DNA from: Planctomycetota bacterium
Lineage (GTDB): Bacteria > Planctomycetota > SZUA-567
Assembly: GCA_031270145.1 (NCBI GenBank)
Contig: JAISYD010000304.1
Coordinates: forward strand, 1 to 20,292
Reading direction: 5' to 3'
DNA length: 20,292 nt
Below are positions 1 to 5,403 of this stretch, in pieces. How positions within the stretch are numbered: the stretch's first letter is position 1; every line of letters starts with the position of its first letter. The notes below the pieces were generated by a model, which saw nothing but the letters and a program-made list of their open reading frames with translations, ran no database searches and was not told the DNA's origin. The translations under genes and the position numbers were made by a program.

Positions 1-82
1 GATTGACGGCCGGCAGCATGTAATGCCGGTCCGGGATGCAGGGGCCGGCGACGTTGAAATACTTCGGCACGATTGGTTCCAT
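1..82 (-). CDS. AAA-family ATPase, N-terminal fragment (runs off left edge)
   Basis: Only the first 27 codons are in the window. The start ATG (82-80) is preceded by GGGAGG eight bases upstream. The visible protein begins MEPIVPKYFNVAGPCIPDRH and continues YMLPAVN. The pattern K-Y-F-N-x-A-G-P-x-x-P-x-x-H-Y-x-L-P is one I know from the extreme N-terminus of a family of prokaryotic AAA ATPases, where a Walker A motif follows some 30-40 residues later. That motif is outside the window, so the family assignment rests on this N-terminal signature only. Such ATPases are common in accessory and defence-like neighbourhoods, but their biochemical role is mostly unknown. The gene has a well-formed promoter of its own (139-167). 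Confidence 0.65.
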   Translation of the reverse strand, partial: MEPIVPKYFNVAGPCIPDRHYMLPAVN

Positions 83-109
83 GTCCTGCGCCTCCCTGGA
101 TGCACATGA

Positions 110-130
110 CCGGAAGCGGCCGGCTTCCGG
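110..130. repeat. Perfect 8-bp-arm palindrome at the ATPase transcription start
   Basis: CCGGAAGC (110-117) and GCTTCCGG (123-130) are exact reverse complements around a 5-base centre. On the minus strand this lies just downstream of the TATAAT box at 144-139, roughly +2 to +22 of the predicted transcript. It may be an operator or a 5' hairpin; which one is inference. Confidence 0.6.
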
Positions 131-138
131 GAGATGGC

Positions 139-167
139 ATTATACTTCAAGACCGGCTAGAAAACAA
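139..167 (-). promoter_or_regulatory. Candidate sigma70 promoter of the ATPase gene
   Basis: On the minus strand, TTGTTT (167-162) and a perfect TATAAT (144-139) are separated by 17 bases. The predicted start near 132 gives a leader of about 50 nt before the ATG at 82. The -35 box lies inside the first copy of a tandem 21-bp repeat. Confidence 0.55.
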
Positions 168-189
168 TCAAGACCGGCTGGAAAACAAT
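148..189. repeat. Tandem 21-bp direct repeat (two copies) over the -35 region
   Basis: Copies at 148-168 and 169-189 differ at one base (CAAGACCGGCTAGAAAACAAT versus CAAGACCGGCTGGAAAACAAT) and abut exactly. The period of 21 bp is two helical turns, so both copies present the same DNA face. The copy nearer the ATPase gene contains the -35 box. They may be binding sites for a regulator of the ATPase gene (inference). Confidence 0.7.
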
Positions 190-301
190 TGGTGCGTCCG
201 GCGCGATGGCATCCGGCCTTCCTCCTCTCCCACACACACGCCACCACCCCACCCCCGTTTGTCCGTACTTCTTTTTTATCGAAGTAAAGGTTAGTAAAAA
301 A

Positions 302-817
302 TCAATCCTTTGTTATATTCTCAATTTGTTTCCATTTGTCCTGGACATTTTCTTCTCCGTCAAAATAATTTAATTGGCCGTTTTTATCAAATATTTCGTC
401 TGATTTTGATTGCATAAAATTAATTTTATTCGAATCGGGATATTCGCACACATCGAAACCGATAAATGTTCTTATATCCAAATAAATACAAGGGTCTGTC
501 ATATGATTGTACAACTGATGCGCTCCTGTTTTGCCAGTCTCAAAAAATATCAAATCACCATTTTCGACGATCTCCAGTCCTTCCGGCGTTCTTAACATGG
601 CTGAACCCGAAATTATCATAAACAATTCCTCTCCATATCTGTGAAAATGGTATGGACAGTTGTATTGTCCCGGATTTAACTGTCGTAAATCAAAAATCAA
701 GTTTTGAGGCTTTACCCTTTTTTTAATTTTCGAAGCATCGGAACATAACCTAAAATTGTCTATTTTGTTGAAATCTTCCTTAAATTCCCGTTGGGCTGAT
801 TTTAAAATTGTTGCCAT
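302..817 (-). CDS. Cupin-domain protein in an AT-rich island
   Basis: A 171-residue protein with a single cupin_2-type beta-barrel in the middle. Around residues 55-65 is the metal-binding pattern (YHFHRYGEELFMI, the H-x-H-x(5)-E type), and around residues 95-105 the second cupin motif with the HQLYNH stretch. No other domain is visible, so the substrate cannot be inferred; single-domain cupins include isomerases, oxygenases and sugar-binding regulators. There is no DNA-binding domain. GGAG lies seven bases before the ATG at 817, which supports this start. The gene is strikingly AT-rich (many AAA, AAT, TTT and ATT codons) compared with every other gene in the window, and it carries its own promoter (868-895). 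Both point to recent transfer. The reading frame is intact. Confidence 0.85.
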   Translation of the reverse strand: MATILKSAQREFKEDFNKIDNFRLCSDASKIKKRVKPQNLIFDLRQLNPGQYNCPYHFHRYGEELFMIISGSAMLRTPEGLEIVENGDLIFFETGKTGAHQLYNHMTDPCIYLDIRTFIGFDVCEYPDSNKINFMQSKSDEIFDKNGQLNYFDGEENVQDKWKQIENITKD

Positions 818-832
818 AATATTACTCCGATT

Positions 833-1069
833 TTATAATGCACCGTCACAAGACGACATTTTTTTATAATATATTAAACCATCTTCTTCTGTCAATAGCG
901 CCGACACCGCGCTACGCAAGGCCGACGCCCCATCAAGCACCGCCAGAAGCTCAAAATCCAGAAGCGTCCTCGTCCCGTCCTCCGCCGCCTCCGCCGCCAC
1001 AACCGCAACCAGGTCACGCTCCAGAGCCACACCGACGAGCGTCGGCGCCAGCCAGTCCGCTATAGTACG
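833..1069 (-). pseudogene. Possible GC-rich gene remnant cut by the AT-rich island
   Basis: An open minus-strand frame runs from a TGA at 1072-1070 to 833. It contains DWLAPTLVGVALERDLVAVV followed by an alanine-rich stretch and LLDFELLAVLDGASALRSAV. It has no ATG start; the first possible start is GTG near 1030. Composition changes abruptly near 896: everything left of this is AT-rich and includes the cupin promoter. I do not recognise the protein. It could be a fragment of a larger gene whose 3' part was displaced by the island, or simply a chance frame in GC-rich DNA. Confidence 0.2.
868..895 (-). promoter_or_regulatory. Candidate sigma70 promoter of the cupin gene
   Basis: On the minus strand a perfect TTGACA (895-890) is followed after 16 bases by TATATT (873-868). 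The -35 box sits exactly at the boundary between GC-rich and AT-rich DNA. The predicted leader is about 45 nt and includes the GGAG ribosome binding site. Confidence 0.5.
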
Positions 1070-1092
1070 TCAACTTCTTCCGAACGGCAAGC

Positions 1093-1109
1093 CATTTTGT
1101 CCCAAAATG
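1093..1109. repeat. Perfect inverted repeat CATTTTG-TCC-CAAAATG
   Basis: Two exact 7-bp arms around a 3-base centre lie about 105 bp upstream of the zeta-toxin start. The size and symmetry fit a dimeric regulator site. Whether it belongs to the toxin gene is not shown. Confidence 0.5.
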
Positions 1110-1178
1110 AGTCCTGAACGCTTACACCCCCGTTATCAACCGTAATATGTGGAACGATGGCACGATCCAGACCGGCTA

Positions 1179-1206
1179 TTGTTCGCTGGTCAATAATAGC
1201 TATACT
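1179..1206 (+). promoter_or_regulatory. Candidate promoter of the zeta-toxin gene
   Basis: TTGTTC (1179-1184) and TATACT (1201-1206) are separated by 16 bases. The -10 box ends only seven bases before the preferred ATG at 1214, so transcription from it would begin at or within the start codon. Confidence 0.35.
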
Positions 1207-1213
1207 CGCGGGT

Positions 1214-1804
1214 ATGAAGGACAAGCAGCCGCATATCGTCATCCTCGCCGGCCCGAACGGGGCTGGCAAGTCCACAATCGCGCCGGTATTGCTGCGGGAT
1301 ACCTTTGCTGTCGCTGAGTTCGTCAACGCCGATGCAATCGCGCAAGGACTTTCAGCCTTTGCCCCGGAACGCGTCGCGCTTGAAGCCGGGAAGATCATGC
1401 TCAGGCGCCTTCGGGAATTGACGGATAGGCGGAGTGACTTTGCTTTCGAGACGACCCTTGCTTCGCGGTCATTCGCGCCTTGGTTGGCTGGATTGCGGGA
1501 ATCGGGGTACCGTGTCCACCTAATGTTTTTAACCCTGCCGGATGCGGATTTCGCCGTCAACAGGGTTGCCACGCGGATCATGCTTGGCGGCCATGCCATT
1601 GACGAGACGGTCATTCGGCGGCGGTTTTCGGCCGGCTTGAAAAATCTTTTCCGGTTGTACCTGCCGGTTGTGTCGTCCTGGAAAATATTCGACAACTCGA
1701 CTTCCGGCAAGCCAGTGGACATCGCGGAGAGCGACGGGTATACTATCAGCGTGGCTGATGCGGAGCGTTTTGAAAAACTGAAGGCGGATTGCGCCAATGG
1801 CTGA
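1214..1804 (+). CDS. Zeta-toxin-like P-loop kinase
   Basis: A protein of 196 residues beginning MKDKQPHIVILAGPNGAGKS, with Walker A GPNGAGKST at residues 13-21, the following NAD stretch (VNADAIAQG, about 36-44) and the ETTLASR segment typical of zeta-toxin/AAA_33-type kinases. The family phosphorylates small molecules; classical zeta toxins act on UDP-N-acetylglucosamine and inhibit cell-wall synthesis. The substrate here is not known. I prefer the ATG at 1214 because the family begins just before the first beta strand. The in-frame ATG at 1157 would add 19 residues absent from the family, and neither start has a good Shine-Dalgarno sequence. The stop codon overlaps the next gene by 8 bases, so the two form a two-gene unit resembling a toxin-antitoxin pair. 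Confidence 0.85.
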   Translation: MKDKQPHIVILAGPNGAGKSTIAPVLLRDTFAVAEFVNADAIAQGLSAFAPERVALEAGKIMLRRLRELTDRRSDFAFETTLASRSFAPWLAGLRESGYRVHLMFLTLPDADFAVNRVATRIMLGGHAIDETVIRRRFSAGLKNLFRLYLPVVSSWKIFDNSTSGKPVDIAESDGYTISVADAERFEKLKADCANG

Positions 1805-2000
1805 AACCAGAGTCGTCGATATCGATGCCCTGATTGCGCAGGGCGAGCCAATTAAGGACGCCATTCGGCGCGGGACGCGCGAGGCCATGAAGCGGCACAT
1901 TCAGGCCGGCGTGCCGATGGTCTCCCAAAAGGACGGCAAGGCCGTTATGCTTTCGCCGGAAGAGCTGAAACAAATGTTGATCGAAGCGGAGCGGATTTGA
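1797..2000 (+). CDS. Small partner of the zeta-toxin-like kinase (possible antitoxin)
   Basis: A 67-residue, charged, probably helical protein (MAETRVVDIDALIAQGEPIK...; C-terminus SPEELKQMLIEAERI). It starts inside the last codons of the kinase gene (8-base overlap), so translation is probably coupled. Small proteins of this type next to zeta-family kinases are familiar to me as a conserved pair. I see no helix-turn-helix or ribbon-helix-helix signature. The antitoxin role is inferred from position and size only. The toxin-first order is the reverse of classical epsilon-zeta operons, where the antitoxin gene comes first. Alternative: an accessory protein of a non-toxic kinase. Confidence 0.7.
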   Translation: MAETRVVDIDALIAQGEPIKDAIRRGTREAMKRHIQAGVPMVSQKDGKAVMLSPEELKQMLIEAERI

Positions 2001-2021
2001 GAATTCGCGGGCTTTTTTTGT
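1987..2021 (+). terminator. Weak candidate terminator after the kinase operon
   Basis: A short imperfect stem (GCGGAT/ATTCGC with one G-U pair, spanning the stop codon) is followed by GGGC and seven Ts (2014-2020). The stem is short, so this is a tentative call. Confidence 0.25.
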
Positions 2022-2136
2022 TCGATTCGCCTGATTTACGCCGCTTTGCAATCCCCCCGCCCTCCTAAAAGGCGCTGCCGTGGCGGGCGCGGTCGGTATA
2101 ATTGTTATAAAATCCTTAAAACTCCAAATAATTCTC

Positions 2137-2165
2137 TTGACATTTTAGATTTCATCGTGTAGAAG
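2137..2165 (+). promoter_or_regulatory. Candidate sigma70 promoter before the terminase-like gene
   Basis: A perfect TTGACA (2137-2142) is followed after 17 bases by TAGAAG (2160-2165). It lies in an AT-rich patch amid GC-rich DNA. The predicted leader of about 185 nt includes the large hairpin at 2214-2255. Confidence 0.5.
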
Positions 2166-2213
2166 GTTCGACGCTCCGGTCGAGTCTGGGCCGGACCGCC
2201 GCGAAGCCGCCGG

Positions 2214-2255
2214 CCGGGGCGGGGGGAGGGGGGGTATCCCCTCCCCCCGCCCCGG
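2214..2255. repeat. Perfect 18-bp inverted repeat, very G-rich stem-loop
   Basis: CCGGGGCGGGGGGAGGGG (2214-2231) and CCCCTCCCCCCGCCCCGG (2238-2255) are exact reverse complements around a 6-base loop (GGGTAT). The left arm is rich in G runs and could also form a quadruplex. No T run follows, so a standard terminator is unlikely. It lies in the transcribed leader of the 2356 gene. Confidence 0.8.
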
Positions 2256-2355
2256 GGCCTGCCGGAACGCCGGGCGCGGCCGCTTTTCCGGGGGCGCGTT
2301 TTTTGTCCCGTCCCGGCGGGAATCTTTCAACCCTTTGCCGCGAAGGAGGATTGAC

Positions 2356-2799
2356 ATGACAGGAAGCGAAGCGGAATCGCCGCTGGAACCCGAAAGCCGG
2401 GAGGAGATCGCCCACGTCGCCAACCGGAAGAATCGCCAGGCGTTTTTGACCCGGATCATGGAGGACGAAAGCCTTGATATCCGGGATCGCCTGCGGGCGT
2501 CGGAGCTGCTGGCCAGGTCCGAGGGCGACTTCCCGACCCGGGCGAAGAATGAGGGCTCCATCGGCATCTCCGCCATCCTCGAGTGGGCGTCGCGGAAGAG
2601 AGCCGCCGAGGCCGCCCTCGCCGCCGAGGACGCCATAGCCGCCAAGGCGAAGGAAAAGGAAGCGGCCGGGACGGAGGAGGGCGTCGAAGGATTCGGAATG
2701 GCCGGCCTGTCCCAAGTGGGCCGATGGAACCAGCCGGCCGAAGAAACAAAATTGCCGCAACCGCTTGAAAAATCAGGGGGAAATGCTGAAAGCGGCTGA
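2356..2799 (+). CDS. Terminase-small-subunit-like protein, orphan
   Basis: 147 residues. The ATG at 2356 is chosen because AAGGAGG lies six bases upstream; an in-frame ATG 21 bases earlier overlaps that site. Residues about 25-55 read RQAFLTRIMEDESLDIRDRL then RASELLARSEGDF. This resembles the R-x-F-x(3)-M-x-D-x(4)-x-x-D-R-L-K-A-S-E-L-L-G-x-S-x-x-D-F segment seen in many phage terminase small subunits. The N-terminal DNA-binding helix-turn-helix of that family is not visible. The C-terminal half is an Ala/Lys/Glu-rich helix (AAEAALAAEDAIAAKAKEKE) and a low-complexity tail. No large subunit or other phage gene is nearby, so this may be a domesticated or remnant phage gene. The family call is tentative. 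Confidence 0.55.
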   Translation: MTGSEAESPLEPESREEIAHVANRKNRQAFLTRIMEDESLDIRDRLRASELLARSEGDFPTRAKNEGSIGISAILEWASRKRAAEAALAAEDAIAAKAKEKEAAGTEEGVEGFGMAGLSQVGRWNQPAEETKLPQPLEKSGGNAESG

Positions 2800-2817
2800 C
2801 GCCGCCCCAAGGCGGAA

Positions 2818-2958
2818 ATGATGAAATGTCCGCCGATCAAAAAGGCCGGGGAAGCCGAACCCGCCGCCAAGCCGGCCGACCCGCCGGCGGAGGAGGATGT
2901 GGCTGTCCGGGTCGGCGGTTTCCCGGCCTGCGTCACCTCTATCCCGGATTTGGACTGA
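2818..2958 (+). CDS. Small hypothetical protein downstream of the terminase-like gene
   Basis: A 46-residue frame (MMKCPPIKKAGEAEPAAKPA...; C-terminus ACVTSIPDLD) starting 18 bases after the previous stop, with a weak AAGGCGG upstream. It is Pro/Ala-rich in the first half. The spacing and strand suggest co-transcription with the terminase-like gene. It is short and I do not recognise it; it could be a chance frame. Confidence 0.3.
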   Translation: MMKCPPIKKAGEAEPAAKPADPPAEEDVAVRVGGFPACVTSIPDLD

Positions 2959-2961
2959 GCC

Positions 2962-3471
2962 TCAGGCCGGCGGCGGATCCCGGAAATGCGGCGCGAGCTT
3001 TTCCCAGGTCTCTTCCAGCGCCTGGGAAATGACCCTGGCGTCGGCCAGCACCGGCATGAAATTGACGTCTCCCTCCCAACGCGGGACCAGATGGATGTGC
3101 AGGTGATCCAGCACTCCCGCTCCAGCGGGGCGGCCCTGGTTTATGCCGATGTTGAAGCCGTGCGGGGCCAGAGCCCTGGACAGGGCCTTCTTGGCGAAGG
3201 CGGTGAGGCTCCAGAGCCGGCCGCCCTCCTCCGGGCCGATGTCCTCGAACGCGCCCAGGTGGCTGGCCGGGGCGATCAGCAGATGGGCGCTGGTGTAGGG
3301 ATAGCGGTTCAGCATGACGAGGCCGCCGCCGCTTCTGGCCAACAGCAGGTGTTTCTTTTCCTGCCCGGTTTCCCGCCAGGCTCGGCAGAAGAAACATTCG
3401 CCCTCGTCTTTTTTCCCGTCCCTGGCGATATACGCCATTCGCCAGGGCGCCCACAATCGTTCCATGGCCAT
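2962..3471 (-). CDS. HIT-family nucleotide hydrolase/transferase
   Basis: 169 residues. The preferred start (MAMERLWAPWRMAYI) has GGAG six bases upstream and matches the usual N-terminus of this subgroup; the longer frame to 3549 adds an atypical Pro/Arg-rich tail. The histidine-triad signature HLHIHLVP is intact about 45 residues from the C-terminus, and the CFFC pair near residues 25-28 is a common Zn-binding feature of the group. The fold binds nucleoside phosphates, and the subgroup resembles bacterial diadenosine tetraphosphate phosphorylase/hydrolase-like HIT proteins. Exact substrate unknown. It is cytoplasmic. The gene converges on the preceding small frame with a 3-bp gap and diverges from dalD, sharing a 160-bp promoter region. 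Confidence 0.9.
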   Translation of the reverse strand: MAMERLWAPWRMAYIARDGKKDEGECFFCRAWRETGQEKKHLLLARSGGGLVMLNRYPYTSAHLLIAPASHLGAFEDIGPEEGGRLWSLTAFAKKALSRALAPHGFNIGINQGRPAGAGVLDHLHIHLVPRWEGDVNFMPVLADARVISQALEETWEKLAPHFRDPPPA

Positions 3472-3564
3472 GCCCGTCTCCGCGCCGATTCGGCGGGCCC
3501 GTCCCTCCCGCCTCGGCAAAGCATATTCCGGCGGCGGGCTTTTGTCCATTCGAATCGCCGGCGC

Positions 3565-3578
3565 GAACGAATTTGTTC
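3565..3578. promoter_or_regulatory. Operator-like palindrome between the HIT gene and dalD
   Basis: GAACgAATTtGTTC is a 14-bp dyad symmetric at 12 of 14 positions. It lies about 25 bp upstream of a TATACT box (3602-3607) that would serve dalD, with GGGAGG at 3617-3622 as its ribosome binding site. It could be a LacI- or DeoR-type site controlling polyol use (inference). Confidence 0.35.
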
Positions 3579-3631
3579 TGTCTTTTTTTGGGGATTTGGC
3601 ATATACTTCGCTTCACGGGAGGAACCAGCGC

Positions 3632-5011
3632 ATGAGCGGCGAAGCCAAGACGTGGCTGCATGTCGGGGCCGGATCGTTTCACCGGGCGCATCAGGCCTGG
3701 TATCTGAACCGTTTGATCCGGGCCGGCGACGCCGACTGGTCGATTGCCCTCGGGAACATCCGGGACGACGTGACGCCGACCCTGGAAAAACTGGCCCGGC
3801 AGGGGCATCGTTACACCCTGGAAACCGTCGATCCCGCCGGCGGGCGCGAATACGAATTGATAACCTCCATCAAGGCTACGCTGCCCTGGGACGCGGATTT
3901 GACCGCCCTTGTCGCCCGGGGCGCCAGCCCGGAAACCCGGGTCATCGCCTTTACGGTCACCGAGGCCGGATATTACCTGGACACGAAACTCCGGCTGGAT
4001 CGCGGCAATCCCGATCTGCGGGCCGATCTGGCCGGGGCGAAAACCACCGTCTACGGCGCCATGGCCGCCATCCTCCGGCGGCGCCTCTCGCTGGGCGGGG
4101 CGCCGGTGACGCTGCTCAGTTGCGACAACGTGCGGCACAACGGCGAACGCTTTCGGAACGGCTTCCTGGAATTCCTCGAGTTGCGGGGAGAAAAGGATCT
4201 GTCCGCCTGGATCGCGGACGGCGTTTCCTGTCCCTCCTGCATGGTCGATCGCATCACCCCCCGCCCGGGCCCGGACATAGCCGGGCGCGTGCTGGCGCGG
4301 ACCGGTTTCGCGGACCTGGCCCCGGTGATGAGCGAATCCTTTGTCCAGTGGGTTATAGAGGATCGTTTCGCCGCCGGCCGGCCGGCCTTGGAAAAGGTCG
4401 GGGTGGAAATGGTGGCCGACGTGGCGCCCTACGAGGAGGCCAAAATCCGCATCCTGAACGCCAGCCACTCTTGCATCGCCTGGGCCGGAACCTTGGCGGG
4501 TATGAGCTATATCCACGAGGGGGCCCTGACGCCGGCGATCCGGGACTTGGCTTGGGACTATGTGACCCGGGACGTGATTCCCTGCCTGACCCCGAGTCCG
4601 CTGGACCTGGCCGCCTACCGCGACACGACGCTCGCCCGCTTCGGCAACCCCAACATTCTGGACACCAACCAGCGGGTGGCGGCGGACGGCTTTTCCAAAA
4701 TTCCCGCCATGGTGGGGCCGACCCTGGTCGAGCGCTACGCCGCCGGGGCAGAACCCGCCGCCGCCGCCATGCTGCCGGCCCTGTTCTTCCTTTTCCTGGC
4801 GAAGTGGCGGGAAAACAAGCTGCCCTATGCCTATCGGGACGGCGCCATGGATGCGGACAAAACCCGCGCCCTGCTCGATTCCGCCGATCCCCTGGGCGCC
4901 TTCGCCGCCGACGCCCGGCTTTTCGGGCAGTTGGCCGGCAAGGCGGAATTCGCCGCTTTGCTGCGGCGATCCGTGGCCAGGGCGAAAGCCTGGCTGGCCG
5001 GCGAAGGCTAG
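3632..5011 (+). CDS. dalD: D-arabinitol 4-dehydrogenase (mannitol dehydrogenase family)
   Basis: 459 residues, the usual length of long-chain polyol dehydrogenases. It should oxidise D-arabinitol to D-xylulose with NAD in the cytoplasm; close relatives also accept D-mannitol. The N-terminal Rossmann domain opens with TWLHVGAGSFHRAHQAWYLN, whose HxGAGSFHRAHQAWYLxxL pattern is characteristic of DalD-type enzymes. The family catalytic motif KIRILNASHS is complete: Lys271, Asn276 and His279 have the same spacing as Lys295/Asn300/His303 of Pseudomonas mannitol 2-dehydrogenase. The ATG at 3632 is chosen from GGAGG nine bases upstream; the frame extends further 5' without family similarity and across the HIT gene. 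The specific substrate is inferred from the N-terminal pattern, so a related polyol is possible. A kinase for D-xylulose is not in the window. Confidence 0.85.
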   Translation: MSGEAKTWLHVGAGSFHRAHQAWYLNRLIRAGDADWSIALGNIRDDVTPTLEKLARQGHRYTLETVDPAGGREYELITSIKATLPWDADLTALVARGASPETRVIAFTVTEAGYYLDTKLRLDRGNPDLRADLAGAKTTVYGAMAAILRRRLSLGGAPVTLLSCDNVRHNGERFRNGFLEFLELRGEKDLSAWIADGVSCPSCMVDRITPRPGPDIAGRVLARTGFADLAPVMSESFVQWVIEDRFAAGRPALEKVGVEMVADVAPYEEAKIRILNASHSCIAWAGTLAGMSYIHEGALTPAIRDLAWDYVTRDVIPCLTPSPLDLAAYRDTTLARFGNPNILDTNQRVAADGFSKIPAMVGPTLVERYAAGAEPAAAAMLPALFFLFLAKWRENKLPYAYRDGAMDADKTRALLDSADPLGAFAADARLFGQLAGKAEFAALLRRSVARAKAWLAGEG

Positions 5012-5139
5012 CCCGGGCGCGAAAGCGCCTATGGCGCGCCGGCGGCAAGCCCTTCCCGGAACCTCCGCTCGCGGATGCGTTTGGATTTTACCCTGGACGG
5101 ATCGGCAGGCTGAATGGCGCGAAAGTTCGCAAAAAAAAC

Positions 5140-5168
5140 TTGACGAAAGCCCAAGGCCGCCATATAGG
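5140..5168 (+). promoter_or_regulatory. Candidate promoter of the inositol operon
   Basis: TTGACG (5140-5145) and TATAGG (5163-5168) are separated by exactly 17 bases, just after an A8 run (5131-5138) that could act as an UP element. The predicted start near 5175 leaves a leader of about 230 nt before iolD. Confidence 0.45.
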
Positions 5169-5341
5169 TAAAGCATACTTCATGCGGTTTCCGGTAGGGG
5201 CGGCTTTTGCCGAAGCCGGTTTGCCAAATATTTCCGAGCCGTCGCGTCGCCGCCAATCGCCGTCGTCTCGTATTGCCCTTGTCGTTGCGCCGCGTTGCTT
5301 TTCGCCATCGTCAACGTTTTGTACGCGGCTCGTCCAGATAA

Positions 5342-5360
5342 GATAAAACGCGGCTTTATC
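5342..5360. promoter_or_regulatory. Dyad GATAAA-N7-TTTATC upstream of iolD
   Basis: Exact 6-bp arms around seven bases, about 45 bp before the iolD start codon and inside the predicted leader. It could be an operator for a roadblock-type repressor or a small RNA hairpin. No regulator gene is in the window. Confidence 0.3.
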
Positions 5361-5403
5361 CGGCCAGCCGACCGATGCGACAACTGTCTAGGGGGAACCG
5401 CCA

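Larger units (their letters stand above)
818..1213. other. Intergenic region between cupin and zeta-toxin genes
   Basis: This 396-bp gap holds the cupin promoter (868-895), the doubtful GC-rich remnant frame, a perfect 7-bp-arm inverted repeat (1093-1109) and a candidate promoter for the zeta-toxin gene (1179-1206). I see no RNA gene in it. Confidence 0.6.
2001..2355. other. Leader/intergenic region before the terminase-like gene
   Basis: This 355-bp gap contains an AT-rich stretch (about 2095-2155), a candidate promoter (2137-2165), a perfect 18-bp-arm inverted repeat (2214-2255) and a strong ribosome binding site (AAGGAGG, 2343-2349). I see no open frame of note and no tRNA. Confidence 0.6.
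5012..5403. other. 392-bp region before the inositol operon
   Basis: No convincing gene. It holds a GAAA-tetraloop hairpin just after dalD (5016-5029, GGCGC/GCGCC), a candidate promoter (5140-5168), an AT-containing leader of about 230 nt and a short dyad GATAAA-N7-TTTATC (5342-5360) close to the iolD ribosome binding site. Minus-strand open frames here lack family resemblance. Confidence 0.6.

Noticed and set aside
245..283. TACTTC-N9-GAAGTA dyad near 269-289 as terminator of the cupin gene
   Set aside because: The arms are only 6 bp and AT-rich, and no T run follows on the minus strand; it could equally be chance in AT-rich DNA.
36..294. Two overlapping plus-strand frames at the left edge
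   Set aside because: They are rich in Arg/Pro/His, have no ribosome binding site or family resemblance, and lie antisense to the ATPase start, promoter and repeats.
2160..2200. Possible tRNA T-arm (GGTTCGACGCTCC) after the promoter at 2137
   Set aside because: No acceptor, D-arm or anticodon-arm pairing could be found around it.
2939..5176. A 745-codon minus-strand open frame opposite dalD
   Set aside because: It overlaps the HIT gene in another frame and runs antisense to dalD. Its composition (Gly/Arg/Pro/Gln/His-rich) is that of a GC-skewed shadow frame, while dalD has an intact catalytic motif.
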